From Knoellia flava TL1 (lineage in GTDB: Bacteria > Actinomycetota > Actinomycetes > Actinomycetales > Dermatophilaceae), in NCBI RefSeq assembly GCF_000768675.1, contig NZ_AVPI01000023.1:1-64000 (forward strand): 64,000 nt of DNA, written 5' to 3'. Positions 38,026-46,334 of this stretch are shown here, one piece after another. Numbering within the stretch: the stretch's first letter is position 1; every line of letters begins with the position of its first letter. The translations under genes were made by a program, and so were the position numbers. Under the pieces are notes generated by a model. It had not been told where the DNA came from, did no database searches, and saw only the letters and a list, made by a program, of their open reading frames with translations.

Positions 38026-40167
38026 GTGAAAAAGTTCCCTCTTCTCGCTGCCGCCGTGACGCTCGCCGCACCGGCACTGTGCGCGGCCACCGTTGCGTCT
38101 GCCGTGCCCGCGCCAGCCTCGACCCTCGCCGCCTCCGCCCCGACGACGGCCCCGGCCGTCGAGGACGCGACCCGACGCGCGACACCGGCGGCGGACACCC
38201 TCGCCACGCAAACCCCCGGCGAGCCCGAGGCAGGAGCCGACGCGAAGGTCGGCGTCGCCGGGTCGGCGACCGTGGTGGGGCTGCGTGGTCGCGGCTTCGG
38301 CCACGGGCGGGGGATGTCGCAGTGGGGCGCCCGCGGTGCGGCGAGCCAGGGGCTCACGGCCGACCAGATCCTCGCCTTCTACTACCCGAACACGGTCAAG
38401 ACCGACATCGGCAACCCGGAGGTGCGGGTCCGGCTCACCGCCTTCGACAGTCGGATTCCGGTCGTCGCCGCGGAGCCCGGACTCACCCTCACGGACGGGA
38501 CGTGCACGGCCGAGCTCACCGCCGACAACGCCAAGTGGTGGCGCGTCAGTCCGACCACCGGTGGCTACAAGGTGGAGGGCTACTTCACGTCGTCCACCGG
38601 GTTCGAGAGCTGGTACCAGTACCCCTCGACCTGCCCAGGCTTCTCGACCGCGACGAGCCTCACCTTCGTCGGCGACGGCTCCGTCGAGAGCTCGGTGCTC
38701 AAGACCCTCAACGGCAGCACCCAGCGTGAGTACCGCGGCGCACTGCGCTACGCCCGAGTCACCACCCGCTACACGGGGGGCCAGTCGAGCTTCCACTCGT
38801 TGGTCAACGTGCTGCCGATGAACACCTACCTGCGCTCGGTGGTCCCGGCCGAGATGCCGGCCTCCTGGGCCCTCGAGGCCGTCAAGGCACAGGCCGTGGC
38901 CGCGCGCTCCTACGCCGCCGCCCGGCTCGGCAGCCCCGACGGCTGGGACGTGTGCGACACGACCGCCTGCCAGGTCTATCCCGGGCTCACGAGCAGCAAC
39001 CCCGAGCACCCGAACTCCGACGCGGCCATCACCGCCACGTCGGGCCACGTGAGGAAGTACGGCTCGTCCGTCGCGCTCACGGAGTTCAGCTCGACGAACG
39101 GCGGGTTCACCGTCGGCAGCAACCTGGCATACCAGGTCGCCAAGGCGGACCCCTACGACGGCATCTACGCCGATGCCCCCGACACGTGGGCCTACCTCAC
39201 GATGCCCGTCACGGCGATCGAGAACGCCTGGCCCGCCATCGGCACCTTCAGGTCCGCGGAGCTCACGCGGGACAACAAGGGAGCGTGGTTCGGGGGCCGG
39301 GTCACGTGGATCACCCTCTACGGCTCGGCTGGTTCGGTCGGGGTCGCTCCGGAGACGTTCCGGAGCCGCCTCAACCTGCGCTCGACCTGGTTCATCCCCG
39401 TCGGCTCGTCCGTCGGCAGCGACTTCTCCGGCAACGCCTTCTCCGACCTCGTCGCCCGCGACGCCACCGGGCGGCTGTGGTCCTACCGCGGCGACGGGCG
39501 CGGCAGCTGGCTCGGCCGCACCGAAGCGGCGGCGGCCTTCCCCGCAGCCCCCGAGATCCTGGCGCCGGGAGACTTCTCGGGTGACGGCATACCCGACCTC
39601 ATGACCCGGTCGACGTCGACCGGAGCGCTCACGCTGCACCGCGGCACGGCCACCGGCACGATCGCGTCGGCGAGCCAGGTCGGCTCCGGGTGGCACAGCT
39701 TCACCGCGGTCGTCGCACCGGGTGACCTCGACGGGGACGGAGCGGTCGACATCCTCGGCCGCGACGCTGCCGGGGTGATGTGGCTCTACCCGGGCAACGG
39801 AGCGGGTTCGTGGAAGGCCCGCGTGAGCAAGGGAGCGGGCTGGGGCAGCCTGCAGGAGCTCGAGGCCGTCGGTGACTTCGACGGCGACGGCGGCACCGAC
39901 CTCATGGCCAAGAACTCCGCCGGCACTCTCTACCTGCTGCGCTTCTCGGCCACCGGCGCCTACCTCGGCAACAAGGCCATCGGCGCCGGATTCGGCTCGT
40001 TCTCCGGGTTCACCGGCATGGGTGACGTCGACGGCGACGGTGCGGTCGACCTCGTGACCCGCGACTCCACGGGCAAGCTGTGGGCCTACCGCGGCACCGG
40101 AACGGGCACCTTCACCACGCGCCTGGCGATCGGCTCGGGCTGGAACACCCTGACGTTCGGCAGCTGA
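38026..40167 (+). CDS. Secreted SpoIID/LytB-domain protein with FG-GAP (VCBS-like) repeats
   Basis: The 713-residue protein starts with a signal peptide (VKKFPLLAAAVTLAAPALCAATVASA) and a Ser/Thr/Ala/Pro linker. The SpoIID/LytB region (about 85-450) carries the signature GRGFGHGRGMSQWGARGAA (about 87-105) and the catalytic-type segment VLPMNTYLRSVVPAEMPASW. From about residue 464 come 4-5 FG-GAP beta-propeller repeats with DFDGDGGTDLMAK-type calcium loops. SpoIID enzymes are peptidoglycan lytic transglycosylases, and FG-GAP propellers mediate binding. I infer a cell-wall-acting secreted protein that attaches to a wall or host ligand. Confidence 0.88.
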   Translation: MKKFPLLAAAVTLAAPALCAATVASAVPAPASTLAASAPTTAPAVEDATRRATPAADTLATQTPGEPEAGADAKVGVAGSATVVGLRGRGFGHGRGMSQWGARGAASQGLTADQILAFYYPNTVKTDIGNPEVRVRLTAFDSRIPVVAAEPGLTLTDGTCTAELTADNAKWWRVSPTTGGYKVEGYFTSSTGFESWYQYPSTCPGFSTATSLTFVGDGSVESSVLKTLNGSTQREYRGALRYARVTTRYTGGQSSFHSLVNVLPMNTYLRSVVPAEMPASWALEAVKAQAVAARSYAAARLGSPDGWDVCDTTACQVYPGLTSSNPEHPNSDAAITATSGHVRKYGSSVALTEFSSTNGGFTVGSNLAYQVAKADPYDGIYADAPDTWAYLTMPVTAIENAWPAIGTFRSAELTRDNKGAWFGGRVTWITLYGSAGSVGVAPETFRSRLNLRSTWFIPVGSSVGSDFSGNAFSDLVARDATGRLWSYRGDGRGSWLGRTEAAAAFPAAPEILAPGDFSGDGIPDLMTRSTSTGALTLHRGTATGTIASASQVGSGWHSFTAVVAPGDLDGDGAVDILGRDAAGVMWLYPGNGAGSWKARVSKGAGWGSLQELEAVGDFDGDGGTDLMAKNSAGTLYLLRFSATGAYLGNKAIGAGFGSFSGFTGMGDVDGDGAVDLVTRDSTGKLWAYRGTGTGTFTTRLAIGSGWNTLTFGS

Positions 40168-40188
40168 GCCGGCCCTCCCCCGCAGACC

Positions 40189-40221
40189 CGGGCCGCGCTC
40201 CCCTCGTGGGAGCGCGGCCCG
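40189..40221 (+). terminator. Intrinsic-type hairpin after the SpoIID/LytB gene
   Basis: CGGGCCGCGCTCCC pairs perfectly (14 bp) with GGGAGCGCGGCCCG across the loop CTCGT, 21 bp after the stop. There is no T-run, but stem strength and position fit a terminator. Confidence 0.75.
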
Positions 40222-40291
40222 CTGCCGACAAGGAGCGGGTCCGGTCAGGGCAGGGGCACGAGCACTGCCCCGGAAATGAGAAGGTTGGCCA

Positions 40292-41530
40292 GTGGACGTG
40301 AGCGTGGTGAGGGCACTGGCAGCCCCCGAGGGGCAGGAGCTGCTGAGGTCCCTCCCTCCCTACGACGACTCGTCCGTTCTCACCCTGCAGAACCGGCTGC
40401 GCAGCGCCGGGCACGCGCCCGAGCTCGCCGCCGCCGCCCTCACCCAGCAGCGCCTCCGCGCCCGCGCGACCGCGAAGTTCGGTGAGTTCGCCGCCGACAT
40501 GCTCTTCACCCCCGACGGCCTCGAGCAGGCCACCCGACTCGAGGTGGCCGTCGCGCACGCCCACCGCTTCAGCCGGGCCAGCCTCGCCACCGTCCACGAC
40601 CTCGGCTGCGGCATCGGCGCCGACTCCGTGACCCTCTCCTCGCTCGGCGTCACCGTCCGCGGCGTCGACTCGGACCCCGTGACCGCCGCCGTCGCCGACG
40701 CCAACCTGCGCCCGTGGCCGGACTCCCGCGCCCGCCTCGGGCGCGCGGAGGACGTGCGCTTCGGTGTCGACCCGGGACGCAACCGCGTGGGCGCGTGGCT
40801 CGACCCCGCCCGCCGGACCCGTGGCGTCGCCGACGTCAACGGCCGCACCCGCCGCACCTTCCGCCTCGACGACATTTCGCCGTCGTGGGCCTTCGTCCAG
40901 GAGGTCGCCGCCGCCGTGCCCGCGACCGGGGTCAAGCTCAGTCCCGGCTTCGACCACGCCGCGATCCCCGCCGGGACCGAGGCGCAGTGGACCTCGTGGG
41001 CCGGCGACGTCGTCGAGTGCGCCCTCTGGTGGGGTCCGCTCGTCATGCGCCGCGGCCGCACCGCACGCGTCATGGGACCGGACACCGCCCCCGTCGTCGT
41101 CGACGAGTCGATGGCCGAGCCCGTGCCGCGGCTCGCCGGCTCGCTCGACGACGTCGGCCCGTGGCTGCACGACGTCGACAAGGCGGTCATCCGGGCCGGG
41201 CTCGTCGGCGCCGTCACCCGCGCGACCGGCGGCATGGAGTCCGACGAGGGCACCGGCTACGTCCTCGCCTCCCGCGACGTCTCGCTCCCCTACACCCGCC
41301 GGTATGCCGTCCACGAGGCGATGCCGTTCACCGTCAAGACCCTGCGCTCCTGGCTTCGCACGAACGGCGTCACCGGCCTGACGATCAAGAAGCGCGGCGT
41401 CCGGCTCGACGACGAGCAGCTGAGGCGTGACCTCAGGATCGGCGCCAAGGCGGGCGACGGTGAGCAGGCGACGGTCGTGCTCACCCGCGTCGGCGGGTCG
41501 CCCGTCGCGCTGGTCGTCTCCCCCGCCTGA
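40292..41530 (+). CDS. SAM-dependent methyltransferase with THUMP-like C-terminus
   Basis: The 412-residue protein has the class I methyltransferase motif VHDLGCGIGADS (about residues 102-113), followed by VRGVDSDPV. WLDPARRT (about 170) follows in place of the usual NPPY motif. The last 90 residues (SWLRTNGVTGLTIKKRGV and onward) match the THUMP-like tail seen in actinobacterial homologues, suggesting an RNA substrate. The exact target is unknown. The GTG at 40292 starts just behind AAGGTT, another near-leaderless arrangement. Confidence 0.75.
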   Translation: MDVSVVRALAAPEGQELLRSLPPYDDSSVLTLQNRLRSAGHAPELAAAALTQQRLRARATAKFGEFAADMLFTPDGLEQATRLEVAVAHAHRFSRASLATVHDLGCGIGADSVTLSSLGVTVRGVDSDPVTAAVADANLRPWPDSRARLGRAEDVRFGVDPGRNRVGAWLDPARRTRGVADVNGRTRRTFRLDDISPSWAFVQEVAAAVPATGVKLSPGFDHAAIPAGTEAQWTSWAGDVVECALWWGPLVMRRGRTARVMGPDTAPVVVDESMAEPVPRLAGSLDDVGPWLHDVDKAVIRAGLVGAVTRATGGMESDEGTGYVLASRDVSLPYTRRYAVHEAMPFTVKTLRSWLRTNGVTGLTIKKRGVRLDDEQLRRDLRIGAKAGDGEQATVVLTRVGGSPVALVVSPA

Positions 41531-41543
41531 GGCCGTCGAGGGG

Positions 41544-42374
41544 TCAGAGGTGCGGGTCGGGCTGCGCTCCGGCGTGACGCACGGCGGCCGCACCGGCGGC
41601 GAGCGCCCGGTCGAGCGCCGTCGACCGGTCGGCACCGGCCGCGAGGGCCGCTGCGAGCGCGCCGCAGAACGCGTCACCGGCGCCGGTGGTGTCCACGACG
41701 TCCTCGGGGTGGACGGCGTGCGCCGGGGCGGTCTCGCCGTCCCACGAGGCTCCGTTGGCGCCGAAGGTGACGAGCAGCGAGCTCGCCACGGCACCCGACT
41801 CCGCGAGCGCGACCATCTCGTGCTCGTTGGCGACCACCGGGTCGGCGAGGGCAACGACGTCGTCCGGGAGGGCGGCATACGGGGCGGTGTTGACGACGAC
41901 CCGGGCACCACGGTGCGACGCGCGGCGGACGGCCGAGCAGACGACCGGCAGCGGCACCTCGAGCTGGACGAGGAGGACGTCGCCGGGGCCGAGGTCGTCG
42001 ACGGCGTCGACCTCGGTGTCGTCGAGGCGGGCGTTGGCGCCGGGGACGACGATGATCGTGTTCTCGCCGCCGTCGTCGACGGCGATGAGTGCGTGGCCGC
42101 TCGCCTCGCCCTCGACGACACGGACGCGCGAGACGTCGACGCCGTGGCCGCGGAGCCGCTCGACGTAGGCCGAGCCACCGGCGTCGTCGCCGACGCACCC
42201 GACCATGGCGACCTGTGCGCCGGCGCGCGCCGCGGCGATGGCCTGGTTGGCGCCCTTGCCGCCGGCGAGCTGCTCGAGCCCCTCGCCGAGCAGGGTCTCC
42301 CCCGGCCGCGGGTGCCGTTCGACGCGGGTGACGAGGTCGACGTTGAGCGAGCCGAGCACCATGACGCGGCCCAT
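41544..42374 (-). CDS. rbsK: Ribokinase
   Basis: The 276-residue PfkB-family kinase starts VMVLGSLNVDLV and has the GGKGANQA sugar-binding motif (about residues 40-47). The catalytic base motif DTTGAGDAFCG is at about 227-237. It phosphorylates ribose to ribose-5-phosphate. Its ATG overlaps the stop of the nucleoside hydrolase gene (TGATG). The pair turns nucleosides into free base plus ribose-5-P. Confidence 0.92.
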   Translation of the reverse strand: MGRVMVLGSLNVDLVTRVERHPRPGETLLGEGLEQLAGGKGANQAIAAARAGAQVAMVGCVGDDAGGSAYVERLRGHGVDVSRVRVVEGEASGHALIAVDDGGENTIIVVPGANARLDDTEVDAVDDLGPGDVLLVQLEVPLPVVCSAVRRASHRGARVVVNTAPYAALPDDVVALADPVVANEHEMVALAESGAVASSLLVTFGANGASWDGETAPAHAVHPEDVVDTTGAGDAFCGALAAALAAGADRSTALDRALAAGAAAVRHAGAQPDPHL

Positions 42375-43348
42375 CAGCCTGCCGCCTTCGTCACGGTGTC
42401 GAGCCACAGCGCGGCGACGCGCGGGCCGTCGATCTCGAGCGCGACGTCGACCTGTGCCTCGGCGAGGCCGTGCGGGTCGTGGTCCATGTCGCCGGACCAG
42501 TCGCGGGTGTCGACGATCGTCCGGCCCCGCGTCCACGTGCCCGAGAGCTCGACCCGCACCGGGAGCCGCTGGGTCTGCACGGCGTCGGGGTCGAGGAGGA
42601 TCGCGACCGCGCCGGCGTCGCCGATCGTCGCGCTGTCGCTCTCGAAGCGGTGGCTCATGAAGCGCATGAGGCCTGCCGCGAGTGCTGCCGGGCCGCGCTC
42701 GTCGAGGGCAGCGAGCTCGTCGCACTGCGACAGGGTGATGCGGGGCTCGTAGAAGACGTCGAGGCCATACATCGTCACCGGCACCCCGTGGTCGGCGCTC
42801 GCGTCGAGGACGACGGCGGTGGCCTCCGGGTCGTGGAAGACGTTGAACTCGGCCGCCGCCGTGGCGTTGCTCACCATCGCGCCTCCGCCCATGAAGACGA
42901 TCCGTCCGATGCGGGCGAACGACTCGGGATACATGCGGGCGAGCAGGGCGATGTTCGTCATCGGTGCGAGCGGGACGACGGTCAGCGGGGTGCCGTGGGC
43001 GTGGGCCTCGTCGACGGTCTGCCGCAGGAGGTCGACGGCGTGCCTCTGGTCGGGCTTGCTCGTCGGGGGCGCCCAGCCGAGGTCGGCCATGCCGTCGTCG
43101 CCGTGCACGTGGCGGGCGTCGACGGGCCGCTCCAGCAGCGGGTGCGAGGCGCCAGCGCCGACCGGCACGTCCGCGCGCCCGCACACCTCGAGCACGGTGA
43201 GGGTGTTGCGCACGACGTCGGGCAGGGGTGCGTTGCCACCCACGCAGGTGACGGCCCGCAGGTCGATCCCGGGGTGCAGGGCGGCGAGCAGGAGGGCGCA
43301 GGCGTCGTCGACACCGGTGTCGACGTCGAGGAGCACGGGCAGGGACAT
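42374..43348 (-). CDS. Nucleoside hydrolase (IunH family)
   Basis: The 324-residue protein begins PVLLDVDTGVDDA, the Ca2+-binding DTDxGxDDA-type motif of nucleoside hydrolases. VPLAPMTNIALL (about residues 121-132) and the late DAGAVAILLDPD complete the signature. It hydrolyses ribonucleosides to base and ribose; purine versus pyrimidine preference cannot be read. It heads a two-gene operon with ribokinase. Confidence 0.9.
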   Translation of the reverse strand: MSLPVLLDVDTGVDDACALLLAALHPGIDLRAVTCVGGNAPLPDVVRNTLTVLEVCGRADVPVGAGASHPLLERPVDARHVHGDDGMADLGWAPPTSKPDQRHAVDLLRQTVDEAHAHGTPLTVVPLAPMTNIALLARMYPESFARIGRIVFMGGGAMVSNATAAAEFNVFHDPEATAVVLDASADHGVPVTMYGLDVFYEPRITLSQCDELAALDERGPAALAAGLMRFMSHRFESDSATIGDAGAVAILLDPDAVQTQRLPVRVELSGTWTRGRTIVDTRDWSGDMDHDPHGLAEAQVDVALEIDGPRVAALWLDTVTKAAG

Positions 43349-43355
43349 GATTCAG

Positions 43356-43381
43356 AGGGTATGCCGTGTGTCAGTTAGCGT
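43356..43381. promoter_or_regulatory. Divergent leaderless promoters flanking a GTATGCCG motif
   Basis: The 39-bp gap between divergent genes holds, on the minus strand, TACCCT (43356-43361, 7 nt before the ATG at 43348). On the plus strand it holds TAGCGT (43376-43381, 6 nt before the GTG at 43388). GTATGCC at 43359-43365 overlaps the first -10 box. Confidence 0.5.
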
Positions 43382-43387
43382 CGGGGC

Positions 43388-44656
43388 GTGACCTCTCGCT
43401 CCACCGCCCTGCCCCGCCGCCGGCTCACTGCTGCCGCCGCCCTCGCCCTCGTGGGCGCACTCACGGCGGCCTGCGGAAGCGGCTCGACGCCGTCCGAGAG
43501 CGCCTCACCGACGGGTAGGTCCGAGTCGTCCACGGCCGGGTCGGCCACGCCGTCCTCGAGTGCGACGCCCTCCTCGTCGGAGAGCGGCGAGCCACTCGAC
43601 GTGAGCGCGTGCGTGCGGCAGAAGGCGGACTCCCTCAGCGAGGAGCAGGCCATCGGGCAGCTCCTCATGGTGGCCTTCGACACCGCGGCGCCGCGCACGG
43701 CGCTCGACGACCTCATCGCGGAGCAGCACGTCGGCAACGTCATCTACCTCGGCGGCTGGGACGGCGCCGCCCGGGTCAAGGAGACGAGCGGGCACCTTCA
43801 GGACCAGGCCACGGAGACTGCCACGGGCGGCATACCGCTGCTTCTCGCTGCGGACCAGGAGGGTGGCGAGGTCCGCCAGCTCCGGGGTGAGGGCTTCACG
43901 AAGGTGCCGTCGGCCAAGGTGCAGGCGCAGATGTCGTCGAGCGAGCTCACCGCCGCCGCGAAGGGCTGGGCCGGTGAGCTCAAGGCGGTCGGCATCAACG
44001 TCAACCTCGCCCCGGTGACCGACACCGTGCCTGCGGACATCGGTCGGGCCAACGAGCCGATCGGCAAGTACGCGCGGCAGTACGGCTCGGAGCCGGCGAC
44101 GGTGACGAAGGCGTCGACGGCGTTCCTCAAGGGCATGATCGAGGGTGGCGTCATGGGCACGGTCAAGCACTTCCCGGGGCTGGGTCGCGTCGAGAACAAC
44201 ACCGACTTCAACACGACCGGCATCACGGATTCCGTTGCGACGCCGAGCGATCCGTTCCTCGCGCCCTTCACGGCAGGGGTCAAGGCGGGCGCCGGGCTCG
44301 TCATGGTGTCGTCGGCGCGCTACCCCGGGCTCGACGCGACGAAGACGCAGGCGATGTTCAGCAGGCCGATCATCACCGATCTGTTGCGGGGGCGACTCGG
44401 CTACGAGGGCGTCGTCATCACCGACGACATCAACGCCAAGGCGGTGCGCTCGATCCCGGCTGCGGAGAGGGCCACTCGCTACATCGAGGCCGGCGGCGAC
44501 ATCCTGCTCACGGGCGACCCCGAGTCGGTGCCGGGCATGATCGAGGCCCTGTCGTCGAAGGCACGGGCGGACGAGGAGTTCGCGACGCTGCTCGAGACGT
44601 CTGTGCTGCGGGTCGTCGCCCTCAAGGAGCGCATGGGTCTCGTGCGCTGCAGCTGA
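43388..44656 (+). CDS. GH3-family beta-N-acetylhexosaminidase lipoprotein (NagZ-like)
   Basis: The 422-residue protein starts with a lipobox (ALTAAC, Cys about 29) and a Ser-rich linker (30-70). The GH3 barrel follows, with the NagZ motif KHFPGLGRVENNTDF (about 258-272) and the nucleophile Asp in VITDDINA (about 344). Such enzymes cleave GlcNAc from muropeptides or chitooligosaccharides at the cell surface. There is no C-terminal GH3 domain, as in NagZ. It is divergent from the nucleoside hydrolase. Confidence 0.88.
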   Translation: MTSRSTALPRRRLTAAAALALVGALTAACGSGSTPSESASPTGRSESSTAGSATPSSSATPSSSESGEPLDVSACVRQKADSLSEEQAIGQLLMVAFDTAAPRTALDDLIAEQHVGNVIYLGGWDGAARVKETSGHLQDQATETATGGIPLLLAADQEGGEVRQLRGEGFTKVPSAKVQAQMSSSELTAAAKGWAGELKAVGINVNLAPVTDTVPADIGRANEPIGKYARQYGSEPATVTKASTAFLKGMIEGGVMGTVKHFPGLGRVENNTDFNTTGITDSVATPSDPFLAPFTAGVKAGAGLVMVSSARYPGLDATKTQAMFSRPIITDLLRGRLGYEGVVITDDINAKAVRSIPAAERATRYIEAGGDILLTGDPESVPGMIEALSSKARADEEFATLLETSVLRVVALKERMGLVRCS

Positions 44657-44687
44657 CGCCGCTGCGGACGTGCCACGTCGCGGCGTC
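44655..44687 (+). terminator. Hairpin at the end of the GH3 gene
   Basis: GACGCCGC pairs with GCGGCGTC, with an inner GACGT/ACGTC stem; the structure begins within the stop codon. The remaining gap to 44817 is AT-richer and shows nothing else I can name. Confidence 0.55.
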
Positions 44688-44817
44688 TGTCATTCGTCGT
44701 CATTTGCTGCTGGAGGGCCCGCACCAAAGAATCCGCTCATGTAGCCGCGTTGTGGTCGCTAGTCGAAAAGCTACTCAGTCCAGCCCAGAGCGACGCACCT
44801 CCCCTCGGGTCTCCTCG

Positions 44818-45270
44818 TCACGAAGGGAAGTCGTGACCGGCGTCCAGGCGCAGCTGGAGCAGGATGTCGAGAGCGATCGAGTCACCGTCCCGGCCGCCGG
44901 CTCCGACTTGGAGCGGGGCGTCGGTGGGCTCGAGGTGGACGCCGGTCAACCGTCCGCGCAGGCTGGGCGGCACGACGAGGACGTACCAGCGGCCGTCCGT
45001 GCCGACCGCCGCACTGCGGTCCCGGCGCACGTACCAGCCGACGACGTCGGTGCGCAGGCTCCCGCTCCCGCTGTAGGGACGCGCCCGCAGACGGGTCGGT
45101 TCGACACCCGCCGACCGCATCTGCCCGGCGAACGCGGACACCATCTCCGCTGCCCTGCGGGCCTCGGCCTCCGCGACCCGCGCCGCAGCCGCGGCGTGGT
45201 ACTCGGCGTTCTCCCGAGCCTCGCGGCGACGGACCGCCGCCGGGTCTTCGGGCTCGCTCTCCGGGCGCAT
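44818..45270 (-). CDS. Hypothetical protein, 150 aa
   Basis: The N-terminal 40 residues are a charged Ala/Glu/Arg-rich helix (MRPESEPEDPAAVRRREARENAEYHAA), probably a coiled coil. The rest is a compact beta-rich domain (YVLVVPPSLRGRLTGVHLEP). No family recognised. The start is placed at the Met before the helix; a longer frame would reach 45375. The gene lies in a slightly AT-richer accessory-looking patch between two hypothetical genes. Confidence 0.5.
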   Translation of the reverse strand: MRPESEPEDPAAVRRREARENAEYHAAAAARVAEAEARRAAEMVSAFAGQMRSAGVEPTRLRARPYSGSGSLRTDVVGWYVRRDRSAAVGTDGRWYVLVVPPSLRGRLTGVHLEPTDAPLQVGAGGRDGDSIALDILLQLRLDAGHDFPS

Positions 45271-45428
45271 CGGCCGATCATCGCAGCCGGGAAGCCCACC
45301 ACGCCGACCGGCTCGTGTCCGCACTACCGGCGACCATTGGTCAAGACGTCGGTCGGGTGGAACCACGGCCACCAACTCGACGTCTCAGAGACGATGAGGT
45401 CGACGGGCGGCACGGAGGGCAAGAGCGG

Positions 45429-45626
45429 ATGAAGACGGTGATGGCGACGCTGGTCGTCCTGTGGCTCCTCGTGGGAGCTGTCGCAGCGTTCCAACGCGGC
45501 GACTTCGAGGACGGGAACTGCAGCTCGGTCGCGGACACCGCCGCCATCGTCGCCCTGGGTCCCTTCAACTACGCCGCGCCGGAGACACTGCTGGAGACCT
45601 GCTCGCAACCCACGCGTCAGGCTTGA
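45429..45626 (+). CDS. Small membrane protein, 65 aa
   Basis: One N-terminal transmembrane helix (MKTVMATLVVLWLLVGAVAAF) is followed by QRGDFEDGN and a second hydrophobic segment (about residues 32-48). This plan resembles short membrane proteins of unknown function seen in corynebacteria and mycobacteria. It stands alone on the plus strand between hypothetical and two-component genes. Confidence 0.6.
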   Translation: MKTVMATLVVLWLLVGAVAAFQRGDFEDGNCSSVADTAAIVALGPFNYAAPETLLETCSQPTRQA

Positions 45627-45674
45627 GCGCCCCTCGCGCCCGGAGCTGTCCGTCTCGACCTGTGTTGCCCCCTG

Positions 45675-46334
45675 CTACTGGTCGGCCTTCACGCGTCGGG
45701 TGTCATGGGCCCACATCGCGATCTCGACGCGGTTGCGGGCGCCGAGCTTGGTCATGAGCGAAGCGACGTGGGTCTTGACCGTGCTCAGCCCGACATAGAG
45801 CTCCGCGGCGATCTCGGCGTTGGTCCGCCCGCGCGCCACCAACGCGAGCACCTCCTCCTCGCGGTCGGTAATCGGCTCGATGGGCTGCACGGGCGCAACC
45901 GGCGCACTGTCGGCGAACGTCGCGAGCAGCCGGCGCGTGACGTTGGGTGCGATCAACGCGTCCCCGTTCGCGGCCGCGTGGATGGCCTGCACGAGCAGCT
46001 CCGGCCCGGCGTCCTTGAGCAGGAAGCCGCGCGCCCCGGCCCGCAGCGCACCGAGCACGTACTCATCGAGGTCGAAGGTCGTGATGACGACGACCGCCAT
46101 CGGGTCCGCCGCGTCTGGCCCCGCGAGCCGGCGCGTCACCTCGACACCGTCGAGCCCGGGCATCCGGATGTCGACGAGGAGGACGTCGGGACGCAGCCGT
46201 TGCGCCACCTCCACAGCCGCCAGTCCGTTCGCTGCCTCCCCGACGACCTCGATGCCGGGCTGCGCGCCGAGGATCATGACCAGCCCGGTCCGGACGAGGT
46301 CCTGGTCGTCGGCCACGACGACACGGACGCTCAT
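45675..46334 (-). CDS. NarL/LuxR-family response regulator
   Basis: The 219-residue protein has a receiver domain (VVVADDQDLVRTG..., phospho-acceptor Asp in VDIRMPGLDG at about residue 55). A C-terminal LuxR helix-turn-helix follows (ITDREEEVLALVARGRTNAEIAAELYVGLSTVKTHV, about 150-185). It is encoded directly after, and overlapping by 4 bp, the sensor kinase gene. Target genes are unknown; the divergent membrane protein gene at 47654 is a candidate. Confidence 0.95.
   Translation of the reverse strand: MSVRVVVADDQDLVRTGLVMILGAQPGIEVVGEAANGLAAVEVAQRLRPDVLLVDIRMPGLDGVEVTRRLAGPDAADPMAVVVITTFDLDEYVLGALRAGARGFLLKDAGPELLVQAIHAAANGDALIAPNVTRRLLATFADSAPVAPVQPIEPITDREEEVLALVARGRTNAEIAAELYVGLSTVKTHVASLMTKLGARNRVEIAMWAHDTRRVKADQ

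Noticed and set aside
44690-45670. Possible horizontally acquired island
   Set aside because: The patch holds small unknown genes and slightly lower GC, but it has no integrase, repeats or tRNA boundary.
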